Program-made: the position numbers and the translations under genes
NCBI GenBank assembly: GCA_013076295.1
Contig: RQOL01000826.1
Location: 51,400-115,399 of the forward strand
Source of the DNA: Sanderia malayensis
Taxonomy: Eukaryota; Cnidaria; Scyphozoa; Semaeostomeae; Pelagiidae
Length of the DNA stretch: 64,000 bases
Reading direction: 5' to 3'
In this document: positions 32,801-44,360 of the stretch, piece by piece
How the letters are laid out: every line of letters begins with the position of its first letter
How positions within the stretch are numbered: position 1 is the stretch's first letter
The notes under the pieces: generated by a model
Told to the model about the DNA's origin: nothing
The model's database searches: none
What the model saw: the letters and a program-made list of their open reading frames with translations, nothing else

Positions 32801-34061
32801 TTATTGATATTCCGCAGAAATAGCTTAACAGAATTTTCTTTAAAATAATGAACTGAAGAATTATTTGTCGTATTTGTTTCTTTAGGCCCTAATTGAAGCT
32901 GGATTACTTCCTCATGTTGTCAATATACTCGGAAACGTGAGTTCTCCATCTACGTCTGTTTAAAAGTTACTTGAAGGAAATCTAGCTTTGTCGCTCATTA
33001 TGGTTTGAACATTTGCACATCATGTATAAATTTGCAGTGCCTATTTATGTTGATATTTCATTTACAGTTCGGGGATTTTACTCTTTTTTATCTGCGCAAA
33101 TTTGTTCATTCAGGGAGATTTCAAGGTGCAAAAAGAAGCTATATGGATTGTGGCTAATTTTACATCTGGTGGCAGTCCAGAACAGGTTGCGTTGCATTGT
33201 ATTACGAGCTAGCTATTTTTTTCTTCTAGTACAAACGCACGATAGATTTTATTTACAATACCCCCCCTCAATACAACAATTTTATTTCATGTTTGTTAAT
33301 TAAAGGTATCAATGTTGTGGCAAGCTGGAGTGATAGAACCTTTATGTTGTTTACTTATGAAGCCCGATGCAAAGGTAAGTCTAAAGGCTCTTTTTAAATT
33401 TGGATTTGAGATAAGTCACAAACTCGCCACACTAACTATAGGATGTTTTCTTTCTCAATAGGTAGTTTTAGTTGTTCTTGACGCACTCAACAACATTTTA
33501 TTGGTAAGTGGACGATTTAGAACATAGTTAATAGAAATAAACACGTGTTTATTTCTATTGACAACGCTTAGAAGTAGCGGTAATGCAGTTTCAGATTATG
33601 TCCCTAGTTATGAAACGTTTTTACAGTTATCTAAATGTAAATAATTAATTTATTTTGCATGGGATTCGAAATTAGCACAATAGGTTCTCAGATGGAGCAA
33701 AGCGTTGATTTGTCACCCTTTGCATCCACCTTTCGATTTTGGCAATTCCGAAACTGTTGAGTGAGGGTGTGAGGTTGAAGGTTATTACAGCGAAGACATT
33801 TGCTTGTTTTAGAATGCCAAGCGATTAAATAAAATTGATGAAGTTGCCACCCATATCGAGGAGCATAATGGACTGGATGCATTAGAAAAATTGCAGGAAT
33901 GTGGAAATGATCAGATTTACAGTGCATCGGTTGATATTATCACCCAGTTTTTTTCTGGTGAAGACGTTGAAGAGACTGGACTTGAACCGGAAGTTTCATC
34001 CGATGTTTTTGTCTTTGGTGCAGCACCTGGTTTTCAAGCAAACCAACATATTCATTTCTAA
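26873..34061 (+). CDS. KPNA2: Importin subunit alpha (KPNA2/alpha1 type), 22 exons, 529 aa
   Basis: Nuclear import adaptor that binds classical NLS cargo with its ARM repeats and importin beta through its IBB domain. Exons: 26873-26944, 27029-27073, 27305-27388, 27495-27533, 28639-28697, 29003-29050, 30075-30122, 30579-30664, 30813-30899, 31101-31183, 31363-31452, 31623-31667, 31784-31846, 31978-32052, 32199-32255, 32357-32428, 32552-32605, 32886-32936, 33114-33185, 33306-33374, 33462-33503, 33813-34061 (TAA). All phases agree and the sum is 1590 nt. The IBB (about residues 8-60) has [18 protein letters not shown] repeats carry the NLS-binding W/N pairs, e.g. [56 protein letters not shown] and [12 protein letters not shown]. 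The acidic C-terminus ends in a [12 protein letters not shown] tail. The intron after 32255 has a GC donor. Ortholog level (KPNA2-like) is inferred from length and overall resemblance. Confidence 0.95.
27715..27860 (+). repeat. Possible tRNA-derived SINE fragment
   Basis: TTAGCCTACTGGCTCGG resembles a pol III A box (TRGCNNAGYNGG) and GGTGACCCCGG about 40 bp later is a poor B box. It sits in importin intron 4 just before a GGGA tract. Weak evidence; only this copy was seen. Confidence 0.25.
27887..27911 (+). repeat. (GGGA)n microsatellite with G-quadruplex potential
   Basis: At least six consecutive GGGA units on the sense strand of importin alpha intron 4. Four or more GGG runs with one-base loops meet the usual G-quadruplex rule in the transcript. 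Confidence 0.8.
29132..29386 (-). CDS. Small hypothetical ORF (84 aa), antisense in importin alpha intron 6
   Basis: From an ATG at 29386 with a good context (GTCATGG) it reads [19 protein letters not shown] and ends in KFFAFGH. It has a basic N-terminus and Ser/Thr-rich middle. I do not recognise it. The opposite strand is also open over most of it, so it may be chance. The intronless layout within an intron would fit a nested gene or retrocopy. Confidence 0.2.
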   Translation of the reverse strand: MANNAGKRVPSQFGKRKKERNNGSAASGTPIGSINGIIHTMRSSASLTPRNTISQNKNLVNLMAIFEEINNTDVFVSKFFAFGH

Positions 34062-34108
34062 CTCTGCATGGTTTGTAAATATTAGCTTTCATCTTCATGT
34101 TGTACTGA

Positions 34109-34126
34109 AATAAAAAATTGAATAAA
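34109..34126 (+). terminator. Importin alpha polyadenylation signals
   Basis: AATAAA at 34109-34114 and again at 34121-34126, about 50 bp after the stop codon. Confidence 0.7.
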
Positions 34127-34991
34127 TTGTATTGGTATGCTATCTATCATTGCATATGAAATGAAAATCACTGTTACATTATTTTGCACATGCTTGTGTA
34201 TGAAATATGTACTTATCTTCTCTGGGGATCATAATCAGTTTCTTGTACTTCGAAACAATTTCAGGTTGTGCACATAGCAACCCTTTCAATGCCACTATTA
34301 TTCACCACTGTGCACTGATGTCAGATTGGACTTTATTAGATGATTAGGTTAGAAATAACTATGTCCAAATTTTCATTCAACATCTATTGAGCAAAGTTCA
34401 GATTTACCTGTGACGCCGGACACCTCACCTTGCCCTTGCGCAATTTGCTTCCGTGCGCCGTGGCTGATCAGGCAGTTTTAAGTCACGGTCAAAATTGCCC
34501 CAATTCATACCCAATCACCCCCTCGAACCATTACCTTTTTGGAAATATAGTTTAATTTTCATATCAAGTGAAATAAAACCTGCCATATACATTACGATAA
34601 AAAGTAGATGCAATGGTTGGAATGGAAATGGCGAAATATGGATTGAATCGTCCACTTATGGGCTTGTATTGTAAAAATAGTTATAATGGATGAATTTTAA
34701 TTCTGAAAGCGGAATTGTGATCCAGAAGACTGAGTTTACCATAGAATGCAAAACATCGTGTCACTTTTTCATTGCCTTAAGGCCTTTAAAGCTCCCTAAA
34801 TTGTTGTGAAAGTGGAAGACATGGTTGTGCATGTACACAATTGTGTATAAAATTTGTTTGCAATTTTCAACACAGTCTTAGAAACTGAAGAGTGGCGGGC
34901 CGTGAAGCTTGTGACACTGACAAGAAATCAACATTTACATCACAGTTCAATTACAATCAGGAATAGTATAACAAAAAGTTAACATACTGCA
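34127..34991. other. Convergent intergenic region
   Basis: Separates the 3' ends of importin alpha (+) and the bL35m gene (-). AT-rich with no open frame or repeat I can identify; it presumably holds the bL35m 3' UTR. Confidence 0.5.
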
Positions 34992-35407
34992 TCACCAACC
35001 ACTGATCATTTTGTTTAATTTTCTTAACTGACGTCCTTTAACTATTACTGGTTTTCTCAACCTTCTCTTTTGATTACTTGATTTCTTCCTCATATTATGG
35101 TTTTTTCCAGCTCTCCATCGTTTTAGCTTTCCTGATCTTAACCTTTTGAATCGTTTAGCAACAGATTTGACTGTTTTTCTTTTACCGCGTTTGCTACAAA
35201 ACACCACTGTTCTTCTCTGATAAGATTTTAAATCATGATTAACTATGTGACCTTGTAGGATGTTGTTCTTTTTATATAAGAATACTGGACTGCATATTGA
35301 GTGGAATGATGATACTGCTTTGGCACGAGTACAAAACTTTGCTGCAAACCTTTCTGCTCCAGAATAACATTCCAGTGGACTATATAACAAAGAGGTACTC
35401 ACTTTAC
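34992..35407 (-). CDS. MRPL35: Mitochondrial ribosomal protein bL35m, last exon
   Basis: Structural protein of the mitochondrial large ribosomal subunit. The exon begins after a clear acceptor (TTTCAG, right boundary 35407) and ends in TGA at 34992-34994. The bL35 signature fills its second half: KRGKRKTVKSVAKRFKRL, then RAGKNHNMRKKSS, KRRLRKPVIVKG and LRKLNKMI. The preceding ~70 residues are Ser/Cys-rich and variable, as expected of a mitochondrial presequence. The first exon with the true start was not found upstream; reading through the acceptor gives an ATG at 35447 but that is probably intronic. Confidence 0.85.
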
Positions 35408-36761
35408 CTGAAACAAAAAATGTACACATAAAAGAATAGCAAATCAAGCTGCTTAATGGTATCTATATTGAATGAGTACTGCTTTAATATATTAAGATGA
35501 CAATCTCAACATTGCCAAGGTAGCTCACGCCAGTCAAATGGACATTTGCACCAGTTTTAGCAGTTTCTCACTGACAATTTATTCCACCTAAATTGGTCAA
35601 GACGAACCACCTTTAAGTCAAGTTGCCCAAACAAATTTACCTATTGGCCACATGTGGAACAGTTGTACATTAGTAAAGGAACCTGCGAATAAAATGGTCA
35701 TTTTTCATGAGCACTTTTTGAGAAAATTTCTGTTACTGAGAGAGCATCAAAACTTTCAAACTTCAATGAGAAAAGCTAACGTAATCTTCATCTAAGATCT
35801 GGTCCCATGCTTGGATGGATTAGACAGGTTTTAGCTGATGGCTCTTTTCTAGGACTCCTGGTCTTTTTGCTTGCAATCCTATTGTCTTCAGGTCATATCT
35901 GATTAGCAGGTTCCATGTCATACAAGGTCTACCCCTCCTTCTAGTTACATAAACCTCAATAAACCCACATCTGCTGACTGGGTTTGTGCTATATATTCTT
36001 TCAACATGCAATCTATCAAATGTATAGCATGGACAATGTTTGGAATGCCTAGCTATTCCTGAGCTCTTCTGACAATTCCCTGCGACTGAAACTCACATTA
36101 CATTATTATACACACACATTTGATGATCTACGTATTGGTTACAGTAACTCTACTGATTTCCTCCTCTTAAGTGGCCAAGTCTGACAAGGGTATACTTTAC
36201 AAATATTTTACCACTGCACATCACATATCTTGGTAAATTTTGATAGCATGGGCATTGTCTTTCTACATTTTTCATGACAATGCCTCTGATACAACTTGCA
36301 CATAAATTTGAATATGCCTGTATTTGGCGTAATATGACAAACGGACAGCTTCTCACAGTCAGTGAACAAATATCCCTTTCCTAACTTAAAAGCCAAAAAC
36401 AAATAGACGCATCAGTGTGATACCTCATGGACCTCACTTTTTAATACGTACTGCAACTCCTTGTTTAAGGGCCTGTCCTGTTTACATAAAAAAACCTCAC
36501 CTGTCAAACCCGGTGCTGATAGGCAAGGTAATTTTTACTCAGTGCTTATATGGGATTTTTTCTTCACCTGTTAGCCTCAGTACTGAGAGGTGAGGTGAAA
36601 TCATGAGCACATGAAATCAATTCAAACGCATGCGCGCAACAAGGAATTTTACTCCACCATACTGGCAGTGTTCCTTTACATGGAGAAATTTTCCACCTCT
36701 CATGAAGTGAATTCTCACTATACGGGGGGTGGTGTGGGGTGATTTTATATTTGTCATATAA
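35408..36761. other. Region upstream of bL35m with LINE debris
   Basis: Should contain the first exon and promoter of the bL35m gene, which I could not place. It holds a LINE tail at about 35820-35960. At 36470-36760, AT-rich sequence with CCTCACCTG/GGTGAGGTG words looks like a small MITE remnant. Confidence 0.4.
35820..35960 (-). mobile_element. LINE C-terminal fragment
   Basis: The minus strand reads RRRGRPCMTWNLLIRYDLKT followed by a Gln/Lys-rich tail and stop. The RRRGRP...W...I..DL pattern is common at the end of RTE/Jockey-like LINE polymerases. A relic only. Confidence 0.55.
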
Positions 36762-36769
36762 ACCCCCTT

Positions 36770-39301
36770 GAGTCAGGGTGGTAACGTTACCTTACATATA
36801 CGGTCCATCTTACATATACGATCTGACATATACGGCCTGACATATACGGTCCAAGCCAGAATAATGAAAACTATCAATGTTTATTATCAGGAGGAACACA
36901 ATTCTGGGGGAGTTTGGGGTGCTGATCTCGAAAATGGCTACCATTTGTCTATATTTTTAAATCTGGGGGCATAATTCAGGGGTAATGGGGGCAACAATCC
37001 AAAAATCATTAGATTTCGCTGAAAATTTCAAGGTAAGCCAATTTCTGGATGCTGAGTTCAAATATGGTAACCATTTGTTTATATTTTCAAATCTGGGGGG
37101 AAAAATTCAGTGGTAATGGTGGCTATAATGCAAAACAAGCAAAATTGACTGATTTCGTTGAAAATCCCAGGGTAAGCCAAGTTTTGGGTCCTGATCTTGA
37201 AGGCAGTCACCATTTGCTGATATTTTCAATCTTGGGGTATAATATTGGGGTAATGGGGGCAATTTGCCCCGGAGCAAATTTTTGAATTTTGGTGGGAAAA
37301 TAGCACCTCAGTCGGAAGTGCTAGCCCCCTTAGGGGAAAGTTCTAGGGGAAACCTAGCTGGGATAATGGGCATCACTTTTTTGAACATCTATCTGGACCA
37401 ATAGGTTTGTCTAGCATCAATTGACACCAATATATTTGCATCATTATAACATAATTTCTGACAATGCATATTGTACCCAATCATGGTGCAAACATTGTAC
37501 CATTGTACCTATATTGTACCTATGTTAGTTGAATTTCAGAAATCAATAATTTGTTGAAAAGAGCTGCCTCCATTGAAAAGACCATTGCTTTACACTATGC
37601 CTAATTGCCTAATTGCTGTCCCCCCTGCTAAGTATTTTTTGAAAAACTGAAAGCCACTATCAAAAGGCAAGAAGAAGTCTTAGACTTTGAGTGAAAAATC
37701 AAAGATTGAGGCAACACAGCAAGGTCGCATGTACAGCCCTATCGCTTGTGGTAGCGCTCTTTTTGTTGCAAGTCAGAATGTGTCAGAGAGGTACTGGAGG
37801 AAAGAACGATAACTTCAGTGACAATGCTTGGCAAAATTGACGGAGCACCTGATTGATTTTTCGACTCTTTTGCTGTATGTAAGTTTTCAATATGAAAAAA
37901 GTGACAGCTATTTAATTTTTTGAGCATCTGTTTGATAGGCAATTTTGCACCATTTTACGACCGTAATGGCACACAGTTTTTCAATAAATACTAATTTTTC
38001 TATTGATGCAATTGTTGAGTATCGACAAAACAAATATAAAAATTGATTTCATTCATCAGCTACAACTTGCAGTTTTAACAAAAAAATCGATCAAATGTTT
38101 TTCACTGTGTGATTTTTCAAACTTGTCCAGTTTTTTCTGAGTCACCCAGTACATGAATATAGAAGCAAAAACATTTTGAAGCAAGACCTTGTTATTGATC
38201 TCTGTAGCTCAAAATCTAGTTTTAAATGTTGAAACTTCGCATGACTTTCATCATTTTAGTAGTGTATCTTATTTCGTAAACATTTTCAATTTTGAATTGA
38301 CAAAGGATGCATGTGGAGTATTTTATATGTTATTCTGAATGTTTGATAATCAAGTAGCTGCCCCCGCAGGATATTGGAGTCGAGGCATGACTCAGGGGTC
38401 CAGTTTTCATTGAAAATTTTCATGGTATTCATTTGAAAAACTCTCAAACTGACTGGACCCCATGTACATCCCATAACGGAGTATCCCAGCAGATGCAAAG
38501 CTTTCAACAACAGAGCGTTAAAGATCAAGAAGTCCTGCTTTGGGGGCTCTTTATCCTTTATACCAACAATGCATAAGACCTAAATTAAGGCTGAAAATTT
38601 CATACATAAATTTTTTATATGGAATATCAGCCCTGTTATCTTATCCTTCGGTTTACTGACATCAAAGGGTCATGCTTATTCATTTTTCTTATCCCCATTT
38701 CCCCTAGATTATGCCCCCAAAATTTAAAATAGACAGGTGGTAAGCATATTCGTTAACTGTGCTCGGTATCAGCACCCAAAACTTGGCTTACCCTGTGTCA
38801 GACAATTGTGCTTGCTTTGCATTTTTGCCCCAATTACCCCCTGATGCCCCCAGATTTGAAAATATTGGCAAATGGTAATTGCCTTCAAGATCAGGACCCA
38901 AAACTGGCTTACCCTGTGATTTTCAACGAAATCAGTCAATTTTGCTTGTTTTGCATTATTGCCCCCATTACCACTGAATTATGCCCCCAGATTTGAAAAT
39001 ATAAACAAGTGGTTACCATATTTCAACTCAGCATCTAGAAATTGGCTTACCTTGAGATTTTCAGCAAAATCGGATGATTTTTGGATTGTTGCCCCCATTA
39101 CCCCTGAATTATGCCCCCGATTAAATATAGACAAATGGTAGCCATTTTCGAGATCACCACCCCAAACTCCCACAGAAATGTGTTCCTCCTGATAATAAAC
39201 ATTGATAGTTTTCATTATTCTGGGTTGAACCGTATATGTCGTCAGGCCCTATATGTCATGTCATGAACCGTATATGTAAGGTAACGTTACCACCATAGTT
39301 G
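36770..39301. mobile_element. Foldback-like element, ~600-bp TIRs with internal tandem repeats, 8-bp TSD
   Basis: ACCCCCTT occurs directly outside both ends (36762-36769 and 39302-39309). The left arm (36770 to about 37330) and right arm (about 38690-39301) are inverted copies, including GGTGGTAACGTTACCTTACA at each tip and a CATATACGGTC-type word repeated two to four times. Each arm then carries about three tandem ~130-bp units with TCTGGGGGCATAATTCAGGG. The 1.3-kb centre has no meaningful ORF. Long repeat-bearing TIRs with an 8-bp TSD fit Foldback/Galileo (P superfamily) or MULE-type non-autonomous elements. Confidence 0.88.
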
Positions 39302-39591
39302 ACCCCCTTACACACCATCCTCGTCTCGTTTAGAGCAATAAAAAAGAAATCTATTGAATACCTGATTTACGTAATCCATACTCCAAACAGGCTCTAAGTA
39401 GACGAAATACCATAATCTAACCAATTTGAATAAGCAGAGAGGTTCGATGGGTTTCTGAGCCTACTAAATTTGCTTATTGGATGCTATTCAGCTTCGTATT
39501 CATCCTCGGATTCATCCTAGGATTCGATTCATCCTTGGATTCGACATCCTATTCAGCATCGGATTCGAGTGTGTGTTAATAAAATGCAAAT

Positions 39592-40510
39592 ATCTCAGGA
39601 AATATACGGAGCTTTTGAAAGATGTTTGCAATTATGTATGGGGAGAGCGATAAATTCTTCAAACATTCGAGAAGTAATGGTTTACAAGTTTGTTATAAAT
39701 CATTGTCATTTTGTACGTTGTTGTCGGCCTAACTGTCACCAGCCTTTGAGCGCACAATTTTTGCACATTTTTAACGTGTTAACACGTTTGTCATTCATGA
39801 AAACTTGGAAACTAAAGGCACATACACGCTGTTTTTTATAAGAAACCGGTTTATAAGAAACCTAGATCTAGACGCCCTAAAATATAAGAAACTTAGAACT
39901 ACAAGGAAATATTTAAGAAACATTAGAAATTTCGGAAGCATGTTTTTCCTTTACGGATTCAACAAATATCAACCACAGTAAGTGTGTTTTATGTGCTAAG
40001 CATAACATTGTCGGCTCTACCCAGTGAACTCTATATAAGAACTCTTATATAGTTCTTATATAGAGTTCACTGGCTCTACCTGACGATTTTTCGCATTGAC
40101 GACTTTTCTTTGTTACAATACTAATATTTTGCTACATCCACGCTTTTTTCTTCCTTCTCACTGCAACTTTTTTCATTAAATTAAGAAACTTTTAAGAAAC
40201 TTTTGGAACTAAAATGTGGCCAAAAATTAAGAAACTTTTACTACAACTTGTACTAGGCCTTGAGCCAGGTTTCTTATAAAAAAAATCTCAAGAAATATAC
40301 GGAGCTTTCAAAATATGTTTGCTATTACGAAAAGAGTGATAAATTCTTAAAACATTTTAGATGTAACGGTTTGAAAATAATTGTGTAAATGATTTTTAAA
40401 TTATATATTGTTGTGGGCCTAAATGTTTAAAGCCGTTTATTACAGCAATTTCACGACATTTCGTACGCTTTCATAGTTTGTAGTACGCCACAAAAACTTG
40501 GCAATTCGTT
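39592..40510. repeat. Diverged ~230-bp direct repeats flanking a MITE
   Basis: 39592-39831 and 40285-40510 are direct copies starting ATCTCAGGAAATATACGGAG and ATCTCAAGAAATATACGGAG. Between them (39832-40284) is an element whose ends are inverted (TTTTTTATAAGAAACC and GGTTTCTTATAAAAAA) with many internal AAGAAAC words. The arrangement looks like a tandem satellite unit with an inserted MITE, or worn-out terminal repeats. Confidence 0.6.
40021..40073. repeat. Perfect hairpin, 23-bp arms
   Basis: CCAGTGAACTCTATATAAGAACT (in two pieces: CCAGTGAACTCTA then TATAAGAACT), a 7-base loop, then its exact reverse complement. The words GGCTCTACC flank both sides. It sits inside the 39832-40284 element. 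Confidence 0.8.
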
Positions 40511-41002
40511 AGAAAGTGTACTCGTCCCAAATTCGTGCTTCTGCACTGTTTGATTCGATTGGTTCTTCTTCAATGATTTCTGAGAAATTGAAACTCAAAC
40601 TCAAAATGTTTTTTCAGCATAAAATTGACTAATTACATCATACTGATATAAAAAAGATTAAATACAGGAATACAGCTTATTGGTTTTTTTTAAGAAAAAC
40701 ATGGGTAAGTGTAAATGTGTAATTAAGAAATCCTAGGCTGATGGACACATGGAAAAAACTTTGGGCAAGGTGTCCAGTTTGACGCGTTTTATGATAAAAA
40801 TTTTTTTAGGTTTGAATAGCAACAACAAGATATGATAACAAAAATGTAAAATATAATAGTATTAAAAAAAGAAATTATAGATAAAGTAAAAATAACGAAT
40901 AAGGCTAAATTGCGCGAGCGCGAAATATGAAAACGACTAATTAAAAAATTTGTCACATTGCAAGTTCATTGTGATATTGATTTTGTTACATTACAAGTCA
41001 CA
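40511..41002. other. AT-rich interval downstream of the USP/Ulp1 locus
   Basis: No gene or clear repeat; probably the 3' flank of the element gene at 41003-46147. Confidence 0.4.
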
Positions 41003-41861
41003 TTAATCATCTAACAGTCCCATACATTCTTCTGTATTCAACAGCAAGAATCGAATAACTTTTAAGCAGCAATCAGCATTGTCTTTTATGAGCTGTTTGA
41101 ACATTTTCACGCTTCGTGTTATAGAGCGTCTATTTCTATGAAGAAAACCAACTGCTAATGTCGGTGCTCTTTCTTTGTTTGCAATATTGACAATAGCTTT
41201 TATTGTGCTATCCCCGTTATGATAGCCTAAGGTGCAATGATAAAATCAATACATATTTTACATGGAATAGAAGAGTTCACATTGGCAATACTTGCATTGC
41301 ACACCCATACTTCACAATTGCATTCAATATGACTGTTTAAAACATACCTCTGATATATGTATTACAGCTTATTTTTTCCGGTTTTTGGACAATTGAAACA
41401 TCTTTAGAGGAGGTGGAACCTTCTTCTGCTTTGGGACTATGCCATTCTTCTTCCGTATCCTGTATGGGAAGAAATACGATTTGAAAATTTGTAATTAGCT
41501 TGATTAAAGTTCTTTAAGGCTTAGGCATTGTAGAGGCAGAAGATTTTGTATTGTACTTGGTCCGCACCTCTTGACCACCATCTCCTATGACGGCAATTAC
41601 ATGGGCCGTTTCTTTCTTGGCATCTCCCACCTTTACTAAAAGAAAATCGATTGTTATTTGATCGAGTATGACTAACCTTAGCCATTTAATATTGTGAATA
41701 TTTACCTTGCATTCCACACGATTCTGTTAGGTTCGCGGCCAGTGTTGCTCGTGCATCCCACAAAATAGGAAATGACAATGCTCTTCGTAGTTTGCAATGC
41801 TTTTTTTTTATTTTAAAACATATGACAATTAATTTTTGTATTATTTGTACACTGTCCTTAC

Positions 41862-43076
41862 CCGTGACATCACTTCTTCCCAATACACTGTCATTCTGGA
41901 ATTTTCTTCCCCACAAGTTCTGCTTACTGCTTCCGCGTATGTTGCATCATTTTCCCGCATGTAATTCAGGCACAATGCATCAGGTAGAATTACATAATCA
42001 ATGAACTGTGCGGATGTGAATCCATACCGATTACAAATAATTGTTGGGAGGCATATTGAGAAATAGTCCTGCTCGTTACGCTCGTTTGCAAAGATCTTGT
42101 ACAGGGCACCTTTGGTATGATCGATTCCATCCTCAGTCATTCTGGAATATATTACTTCCAACTCGAGGTAAAACGTGGCCATGAATTTCTCTTTTCCATA
42201 TGCAGCCAGAAATTGGTATCTTTCATTACCTCTTCCGATATCCATGTGCAACCTCTGTAATAGTTCTTCTTTCAAGGGTGACAGCTGCTCTGTGGTCCAT
42301 TTTATTTCCTGTTCTTGTCGATATAGCGAATCTTCAGAACTGCAGGAACTTTTGCGAGAAGAAGGATTGTCCAGCCTTTGTCTGTCATGTTCTGACAGAT
42401 ACTCCCTGAGGGATAAGAAGAACGGATTGAGCTTCCCATGTCCAGGAACTGAGTCAAGTACGATCAATTCTTTTTTGGGTATGGCGGTAAGTGCAACGAT
42501 TTCCAGCTTCTCATTGCATTTATATCGCCTTGTTGCATGACAAATACACGTGATGTATGTTATCCAGTATCGTAGTTGCAACATATTTCCATGATTGGGA
42601 ATTTTGGTGTCGTTTTTTGACATCAGATTATATCCGTGTGTACAGGCGAATACACCACATGAGTGACCATCCTTTTGCATCGGGAGATTTCGTGGACATA
42701 TCAATTTCCAATCGTACAAATTAAGCGGTATGTTGTTGACTTTGCCGTATAGCATGATAAATTGAAGAAGTTCCTGGAACTGGCTTGCGCAACTGTCTCC
42801 ACTTCTCAATGAATCAATAACGACAATGCATTTTGCCTGAGGTTAGATGGCTGATATAATCCAATGATTACCATCAACATTGATCGGAATTATGATGACG
42901 CGCATCTGGAATGTGCTTTTGCTTCGGAGAAGCTGACTGCATTCTGCTGTGTTTGCCCGGCCTTTGCTAATCCTTGTCATAAACGTTGTTGTTGTCACCA
43001 ATGCGTCTTTTCTTCCTTGCGCTATTGCAAACAAAAATGATTTATCATGTCCCCATTTACATTCCTCTTTCCCCAT
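41862..43076 (-). pseudogene. Ulp1/SENP-like C48 cysteine protease segment
   Basis: The catalytic pattern is present in order: GNHWII (His), CIVVIDSL (Asp), and QKDGHSCGVFACTHG (Gln and Cys). An in-frame TAA lies between the His and Asp motifs with normal spacing otherwise. Active members cleave SUMO or related modifiers. Downstream about 250 residues are unrecognised, ending at a GT donor (exon edge 41862). C48 proteases are known partners of MULE and other large eukaryotic DNA transposons. Confidence 0.75.
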
Positions 43077-43980
43077 AGAGTGCGTATGTCATGCAAGGTA
43101 ATCTGTGTGGATGCTGGTGCCAACAAACCAAACCAATACTTCTCAGCACTTCTTTCCTCTGCACTGGAAGTTGTGCAAACGTTACTTGCTACGTGCTCTT
43201 CGCTATTTATATTCAAAAAATACGCAACCATATGTGCTGATGCCTGGATGGTTCTTAAGCCAAGCAAGGTCTTTCCTGTCCGTTTCTTGACGTCTTTGTC
43301 ATTGTAAGTTGTCACAGACTCTCCATTAAAGATATGACATGCATAATGGCCACCAGAGCTGGTTGCTGCATAGTGGCTGACAATAGCTTGTAAATTATAA
43401 CTGTAGGGCTGATTTGTTTGTGTGGAAGCATATGGGGTCATATCCGGTGATTGTGGAATGACAACTGGTGTCTGCTTAATGCGACCACCGCGTGAATCCC
43501 ATATAGCTCTCTTGAAATGTATGATCAACACTGTGGGGAATCTTGTTATAAATGTTGTCGAGCATCCCTTTGAACACCAATTCTGGGGTCAAAGAGGGCG
43601 GGATTGACAAGCAGAGGCAGATTCTGCACTTGGCGTAACGACACTGCTGACTTGGCTTTGCCGACAAGACGGATTCTGGTGATAATTAACTCTCTGGAAA
43701 TTTCAGTCTCCGCGCTACTACTGTAGGAAAGAAGAAGGCCAATAATGCCTGTACCGCACACCAAATGTACGATCGCGTTGAGCCAGCAAGTAGATATTGG
43801 ATTTTGTATTCCACGGATATGATTAAGGTTGTCTGAAACGATAGCAGACCTGTCAATAGGCGCTGGCAGGAACTCGTGATTTTGCAAAATATTCTTACTT
43901 TCCTCATCCATCGAAGCTATAACATCATCCAGCTCTGTTATTCGCTTTGCATCTTTCTGTTGCTCTTCTTGGTGTCGCAT
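43070..43980 (-). pseudogene. USP-type (C19) deubiquitinase segment
   Basis: The Cys box is GIQNPISTCWLNAIVHLVCG (USP consensus G.xN.GNTCxxNA). The His box follows about 200 residues later: LIIHFKRAI, then YNLQAIVSHYAATSSGGHYA. A frame change near 43550 splits the two halves. USP domains remove ubiquitin. Finding one in the same gene as a Ulp1 protease and transposase-like sequence is unusual. Confidence 0.75.
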
Positions 43981-43995
43981 GTAGTTAAGAAGAGC

Positions 43996-44322
43996 CTAGA
44001 ATATCTTGCTGATACAACTGTCGCAATGATACCTTGGTGCTAGCTGCGAAAGAAAGGTTGCATCCATCTTAATACAGGTGTGATGATACCAGTCGTTGCA
44101 GATGTTGCATTGTACCATAGTTGGGTCCGACGGCTTGTAACGTTGGCGGCATATACAGAACAGCTTGTGTTGCTGATTTGCTCTTGGTGTACTGATGGCG
44201 GCTTTTTGTTCGTCTGAAAGCTTAGAGTAGCTGTATCGCAATTCATCGAGGCAATCATCCGTATTTGCATGTCTTGGTGACACAGTCTGCCAATTTTGGA
44301 CCTTGAACACTTGAAACCTCAT
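43996..44322 (-). pseudogene. PHD finger segment
   Basis: Cys4-His-Cys3 spacing is complete: CICRQ, VQCNICNDWYHHTC and YHCDSC. PHD fingers usually read histone H3 tails. It follows the transposase-like segment and precedes the USP segment; a TAG stop lies just after it, in the frame that continues into the USP. Confidence 0.75.
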
Positions 44323-44360
44323 TTTATCTAATGCGCTGTCAAATCCAGTATGCGATTTTT

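Noticed and set aside
36768..37285. Small ORFs in the foldback arms, mirrored at 38979-39215
   Set aside because: They arise from the tandem units of the TIRs, not from genes.
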